Of a DNA stretch of 35,038 nucleotides, positions 31,079 through 35,038 are shown one piece after another; position 1 is the stretch's first letter; every line of letters begins with the position of its first letter. A program made the position numbers and the translations under genes. Source of the DNA: Sphingomonas taxi. Its GTDB lineage: Bacteria > Pseudomonadota > Alphaproteobacteria > Sphingomonadales > Sphingomonadaceae. The DNA lies in NCBI GenBank assembly GCA_003240625.1, contig QFMX01000017.1, positions 1 to 35,038 of the forward strand. Reading direction: 5' to 3'. The notes below the pieces were generated by a model. It worked only from the letters and a program-made list of their open reading frames with translations, was not told where the DNA came from and ran no database searches.

Positions 31079-33312
31079 GCATGTTTGGTCTTGGCACCAC
31101 GAACAGCCTGACGATGGACAAGCCGCATCCGGACAGTCTTCTGGATACGGGCGTCCAGGGCGTCATCGGCAAGCCGCTCGACCGGATCGACGGTCCGCTG
31201 AAGGTCACCGGGACGGCGACGTACGCCGCGGAATACCAGTTCGACAACATGGCCTATGGCGTGCTGGTCGGTACGAAGATTTCGGCGGGGAAGGTCGTGT
31301 CGATCGACGTCGACGCGGTGAAGTCGATTCCCGGCGTGATCGACGTCGTCACGGATTTCGACCGGTTCATCCGCGTCTCGGCGCAGGGCGGCGCGACCGA
31401 TGCACCGACGCAGGGCGTGAAGGACATCGCGTTCTTCGGGCAGATCGTCGCGATCGTGCTGGCCGAGAGCTTCGAGGTCGCGCGCGATGCGGCGGCTCGC
31501 CTGCCGATCGAATATGACGAGGCCGAGGGCCAGTACGACTTCGCCGCGCACCGCGACGAGACGCGGACGCCGCCGGACGATTCGACACCCGCGCACTTCA
31601 AGCAGGGCGATGTCGACAAGGCGATGGCCGAGGCGGCGGTGACGATCGATTCGACCTATGTCACGCCGAGCCAGAATTCGGCGGCGATGGAGCCGCATGC
31701 CTCGACCGCGGTGTGGGAAGAGGATGGCTCGTTGTCGCTGTACGGCGCCTACCAGATGCCGACGTCGGACGCGCAGCAGCTGGCCAAGTCGCTGGGGCTG
31801 TCCGAGAAGAAGGTGCGGATCATCGCGCGCTATATCGGCGGCGGGTTCGGATCGAAGCTCGGCATCGCGCCCGAGAGCGTCGCGGCGGCGATCGCGGCGA
31901 AGCAGCTCGGCCGTCCGGTCAAGGCGGTAATGTCGCGGCCACAGGTGTTCGAGGCGACGGTGCGGCGGTCGAATACCGAGCAGCGCGTGCGGCTGGCGGC
32001 GGATTCCGACGGCAAACTGTCGGCGATCGGCCACGAGACGCTGGCGTCGAACCAGTCGACCGAGGATTATTTCGAGCCGGCGGGGATCGGCACGCACATG
32101 CTGTACGGCGGCGAGAACCGGCTGATCACGCATGAGCTGGTCGATGTGAACTTCGTCGTGTCGGGCTCGATGCGCGCGCCGGGCGAGGCTGTCGGGATGC
32201 TGGCTCTCGAGGGCGCGATGGACGAGCTGGCCGAGAAGCTTGGCATGGATCCGATCGAGCTGCGCAAGCGCAACGATCCGACGATCGACCCCGAGAAGGA
32301 CGTGCCCTATTCGTCGCGCAACCTGACGCGTGCGCTCGACGAGGGTGCAAAGAAGTTCGGCTGGGACAAGCGCCAGAAGGCCGGCACGCGGCGCGAGGGC
32401 GAGTGGCTGATCGGCATGGGCGTCGCCGGTGCGGTGCGCGGCAACATGCTGATGGAATCGTCCGCCAAGGTCGAGATCCATCCGGACGGCTCGGCGACGG
32501 TGTCGTCGGCGATGACCGATATCGGCACGGGCAGCTACACGATCCTGGCGCAGATCGCGTCGGAGATCCTGGGGATTCCGGTGGCGAACATCACGATGGC
32601 GCTGGGCGATACCAACGATCCTCCGGCGGCGGGTTCGGGCGGTTCGTGGGGTGCGGCGTCGTCGGGAACGGCGGTGTATCTGGCGTGCGAGATGCTGCGC
32701 GGGAAGATCGCCAAGGCGATGGGCGTCGACGAGGACGGCCTGACGCTGAAGGACGGCAACGCGATCGGCGACAACCGCTCGACGCCGATCGGCGAACTGG
32801 TCGGCAAGGGGCTCGAGGCTACCGGGCACGTCAAGCCGGGCAAGCAGGAGAAGGAGACGACGCAGGCCGGGTTCGGTGCGCATTTCGCCGAGGTCGCGGT
32901 GAACGTGGTCACCGGCGAGACGCGGGTGCGGCGGATGCTCGGGTCGTTCGCGGCGGGGCGTGTGCTCAATGCGAAGACCGCGCGGTCGCAGTGTCTTGGC
33001 GGGATGACGTTCGGGATCGGCACCGCGCTGACCGAGGACCTCATCCACGACACGCGGACCGGCAAGCTGGTGAACCACGATCTCGGCGAATATCACGTGC
33101 CGGCAAACGCCGACATTCCGCAGATGGATGTCCACTTCGTCGACGAGCGCGATATCCATGCGAACCCTATCCACGCGAAGGGGATCGGCGAGCTGGGGAT
33201 CTCGGGTGCGGGTGCTGCGGTGGCGAACGCGGTGTACAATGCGACGGGGATCCGGGTGCGCGAGTTCCCGATCACGCTCGACAAGCTGCTGGATCAGTTG
33301 CCGGCTGTTTGA
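31075..33312 (+). CDS. paoC: Aldehyde/xanthine oxidoreductase molybdenum-binding subunit
   Basis: Molybdenum-cofactor catalytic subunit, 745 residues. Start ATG 31075 overlaps paoB (ATGA); an in-frame ATG at 31081 is possible. The small domain begins IGKPLDRIDGPLKVTGTATYA. Cofactor-contact motifs are IGGGFGSKLGIAPES, GSMRAPGEAVGMLALEGAMD and AAGSGGSWGAASSGTAVY. The catalytic Glu706 is in KGIGELGISGAG. All elements for an active enzyme are present. Substrate likely aldehydes or N-heterocycles; not decidable from sequence. Confidence 0.92.
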   Translation: MSMFGLGTTNSLTMDKPHPDSLLDTGVQGVIGKPLDRIDGPLKVTGTATYAAEYQFDNMAYGVLVGTKISAGKVVSIDVDAVKSIPGVIDVVTDFDRFIRVSAQGGATDAPTQGVKDIAFFGQIVAIVLAESFEVARDAAARLPIEYDEAEGQYDFAAHRDETRTPPDDSTPAHFKQGDVDKAMAEAAVTIDSTYVTPSQNSAAMEPHASTAVWEEDGSLSLYGAYQMPTSDAQQLAKSLGLSEKKVRIIARYIGGGFGSKLGIAPESVAAAIAAKQLGRPVKAVMSRPQVFEATVRRSNTEQRVRLAADSDGKLSAIGHETLASNQSTEDYFEPAGIGTHMLYGGENRLITHELVDVNFVVSGSMRAPGEAVGMLALEGAMDELAEKLGMDPIELRKRNDPTIDPEKDVPYSSRNLTRALDEGAKKFGWDKRQKAGTRREGEWLIGMGVAGAVRGNMLMESSAKVEIHPDGSATVSSAMTDIGTGSYTILAQIASEILGIPVANITMALGDTNDPPAAGSGGSWGAASSGTAVYLACEMLRGKIAKAMGVDEDGLTLKDGNAIGDNRSTPIGELVGKGLEATGHVKPGKQEKETTQAGFGAHFAEVAVNVVTGETRVRRMLGSFAAGRVLNAKTARSQCLGGMTFGIGTALTEDLIHDTRTGKLVNHDLGEYHVPANADIPQMDVHFVDERDIHANPIHAKGIGELGISGAGAAVANAVYNATGIRVREFPITLDKLLDQLPAV

Positions 33313-33338
33313 GTCGTGCGCTGAGCCTTCTCCTTCTA

Positions 33339-33420
33339 GTTCCCCCGCGAAAGCGGGGGCCCAGGAGCCACGCAGGACAACGCCCGTAACCCTGGATCCC
33401 CGCCTTCGCGGGGAAGCGGG
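33339..33420. repeat. Two-armed palindromic repeat (GNAN-loop type) between the two Mo-subunit genes
   Basis: GTTCCCCCGC-GAAA-GCGGGGG + CCCAGG on the left; the right arm, inverted, is TTCCCCGC-GAAG-GCGGGGA + TCCAGG. About 25 bp centre. It splits the paralogous subunit genes, which are otherwise collinear. Confidence 0.82.
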
Positions 33421-33519
33421 AAAAGTTGCGGGCGTTTTCTTTCAGACGTGGAAGGGCGGTCCGTCTCGCCAAACGCCCCCGCCCTACCCATATCTTCCCC
33501 TCCACCCGAGGACCGACGA

Positions 33520-34962
33520 ATGAACGAACACGTGATGGATGCGGCGTTTCGGCCGGGAGGTCTCGACCGCGCGAAACAGGGCGTTTTGGGACTCGGGCTC
33601 GACCGGATCGAGGGGCCGGCGAAGGTCACCGGGGTCGCGGACTATGCGTATGAGGGCACGCCCGACGGCATTGCCTATGCCGCGATCGTCGGCACCCCGG
33701 TCGGCAGCGGGCGCATTCTTGGTATCGACGCGAGCGCCGCGGAAGCTTTGCCGGGTGTGATCGCCGTCATCCACGACGACCCGCGCATGCCGGCCGGCGA
33801 GTCCAATTCGCGGGCGATGCCGAAGTTCGATACCGACGTCATCCTCCACCTCGGCCAGCCGGTCGCGATCGTCGTTGCGGAGGGTCAGGCGATCGCGCGC
33901 GATGCCGCCGCGCTCGTCGTGGTTCGCACCGAGGCGGGCGAGGATCGGTTCGACGTCGCGGCGCAGCCGGTCGATACCAAGCCCGAGATCGGCTTCCTGC
34001 CGCCGGTCGACAAGGGCGATCTCGACGCGGTGATGGCGGATGCGGCGGTGACGCTCGACCGGACCTACACGACGCCGGTGCACTTCCCCGCCGCGCTGGA
34101 GCCGCATGCGACCACCGCGTGGTGGGAGGGCGACAGGCTTACCGTGCGTACCAGCAACCAGGTTATCGGCGGCGCGCGGAAGACGATCGCCAAGGCGCTC
34201 AAGATCGATGCCGACAAGGTGCGTGCGCTTGCCCCGTATGTCGGCGGCGGGTTCGGGGGCAAGACCGGCGTCGGCGCGGAGACGATCCTTGCGGCCATCG
34301 CGGCGGAGGTCGTCGGGCGGCCGGTGAAGATCGCCCTGCCCCGCCGCCAGACCGCGTATATGGTGCATCACCGCTCGCACACGATTCAGCGTGTCCGCAT
34401 CGCCGTCGACGAGCACGGCGTGATCCTCGGCATGGGGCATGAGAGCGTCGTCGCGCAGAACGACGATGGCGAATTTCTCGAACCGGTGCCGTTCGGAACG
34501 CTGCCGCTGTACCGGGGCGATGCGCGGCGGTTCAAGACGGACCTGGTGCGCGTTGACCTGCCCGCGAGCGGTGCGGTGCGTGCGCCGGGCGAGGCGGTGG
34601 GCACGTTCGGGGTCGAGTGTGCGATGGACGAACTGGCCGAGCAACTCGGGATCGATCCGATCGAACTGCGGCGGCGCAACGAGCCTGAGAGCGATCCGGT
34701 GAGCGGCAAGCCGTTCTCCACGCGGCGGATGCTCGATTGCTACACGCAGGGTGCGGAGCGGTTCGGCTGGCCTGCGAAGGTGCCGGCGCCGGGTTCGGTG
34801 CGCGAGGGCGAGTGGCTGGTCGGGATCGGCATGGCGGCGAGCTTGCGCGGCAACTTCACGGTCGAGGCGCAGGCGCGCGTGCGGCTGGAGGCGGACGGGC
34901 GCGCGACGGTCGAGTGCGATATGACCGATATCGGCACGGGAGAGGTGGTTCTAGGAATCTGA
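33520..34962 (+). pseudogene. Truncated second molybdenum-subunit gene
   Basis: 480 codons from ATG 33520 (GAGGA 8 nt upstream), paralogous to paoC: LDRIEGPAKVTGVADYAYEG, YVGGGFGGKTGVGAETILAA, GAVRAPGEAVGTFGVECAMDEL. Agreement with paoC holds through MTDIGTG, then changes abruptly to EVVLGI and a stop. About 265 C-terminal residues, including the Glu of KGIGELG and the GSGGSWG cofactor loop, are missing. The break is sharp at about 34942 and the sequence beyond is unrelated, so an insertion or rearrangement is likely. The fragment should be inactive. The 3' part may resume beyond the window. Confidence 0.75.
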
Positions 34963-35038
34963 ACAGCGGGGATAAGTGGATTGCCGATCTGACAGCGGCC
35001 ATGCTGGCCGCGAAGAGGAAGCAAGATGAGCAAGCGAC
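34943..35038 (+). mobile_element. Unidentified sequence interrupting the Mo-subunit gene, possibly the end of an IS
   Basis: From about 34943 the sequence no longer encodes the oxidoreductase. It holds a leader and a strong ribosome site (AGAGGAAG), followed by a new ATG at 35026. That layout, insertion inside a gene with a new gene starting about 85 bp in, suits an insertion-sequence end, but only 96 bp are visible and no terminal repeat can be tested. Confidence 0.35.
35026..35038 (+). CDS. Start of a gene running off the right edge
   Basis: ATG 35026 is preceded by AGAGGAAGCAAG, a good ribosome site. Only MSKR is visible. Several IS transposase proteins begin this way, but four residues do not identify a family. 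Confidence 0.35.

Overview
The window is GC-rich and almost fully coding. Its gene set and order point to an alphaproteobacterium of the Sphingomonas group (Sphingomonadaceae): a minus-strand mdh-sucD-sucA-sucB-lpd cluster, an sdhCDA cluster, a ZapE-type ATPase, TIGR02117/DUF2459 and PaoABC-type molybdenum oxidoreductase genes, with many GC-rich palindromic repeats in nearly every intergenic gap. The genus assignment is inference from content; there is no rRNA in the window.

Layout. 1-2445 (minus) is most of uvrA, cut by the left edge. 2613-3194 (plus) is a His-rich hypothetical protein. 3206-3325 is a short decayed helix-turn-helix remnant. 3349-4503 (minus) is a membrane diguanylate cyclase. 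4510-5059 has no gene but holds a dispersed repeat and three strong hairpins at the end of the TCA operon. 5060-13642 (minus) is the 2-oxoglutarate dehydrogenase / malate dehydrogenase operon mdh-sucD-sucA-sucB-lpd; sucC is not in it. Two small GIY-YIG nuclease genes are embedded in this operon, each bracketed by inverted palindromic repeats. 13905-18300 (minus) carries zapE, a thioesterase, sdhB, a ClpP-like protein, a hicB-hicA toxin-antitoxin pair and a small membrane protein. 18317-20912 (minus) is sdhC-sdhD-sdhA in translationally coupled order. 21177-24265 (plus) is a pair of related soluble chemoreceptor genes; the first has been destroyed by an IS903-like IS5-family element plus a deletion. 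24469-26083 (plus) is an SDR gene overlapping prmA. phhA (minus) and a DUF2459 gene (plus) diverge with a 22 bp gap. 28089-29468 (minus) is a glycerophosphodiester phosphodiesterase gene followed by a lipoprotein gene. 29526-33312 (plus) is a paoABC-type aldehyde/xanthine oxidoreductase operon, followed by a second molybdenum-subunit gene that breaks off at about 34944, where an unrelated sequence (probably another mobile element) begins.

How the parts work together. The central-carbon genes supply 2-oxoglutarate dehydrogenase (SucA E1, SucB E2, Lpd E3), half of succinyl-CoA synthetase (SucD), succinate dehydrogenase (SdhABCD) and malate dehydrogenase. The rest is housekeeping or accessory.

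The most interesting signal is the GIY-YIG / palindrome system. Two paralogous ~95-residue GIY-YIG proteins are each tightly enclosed by inverted arms, within 2-15 nt of start and stop, and the arms lie next to or overlap the Shine-Dalgarno sequence. The same kind of arm pairs, without a gene, recur through the window. The gene-bearing copy at 12259-12638 has 34 bp perfect inverted arms, identical or nearly so to those of gene-less copies at 13788, 26160 and 27935, and is flanked by an 8 bp near-perfect direct repeat. This looks like an autonomous/non-autonomous mobile palindrome system, analogous to RAYT/REPIN but with a GIY-YIG nuclease. Mobility and function are inference; the sequence relationships are directly visible.
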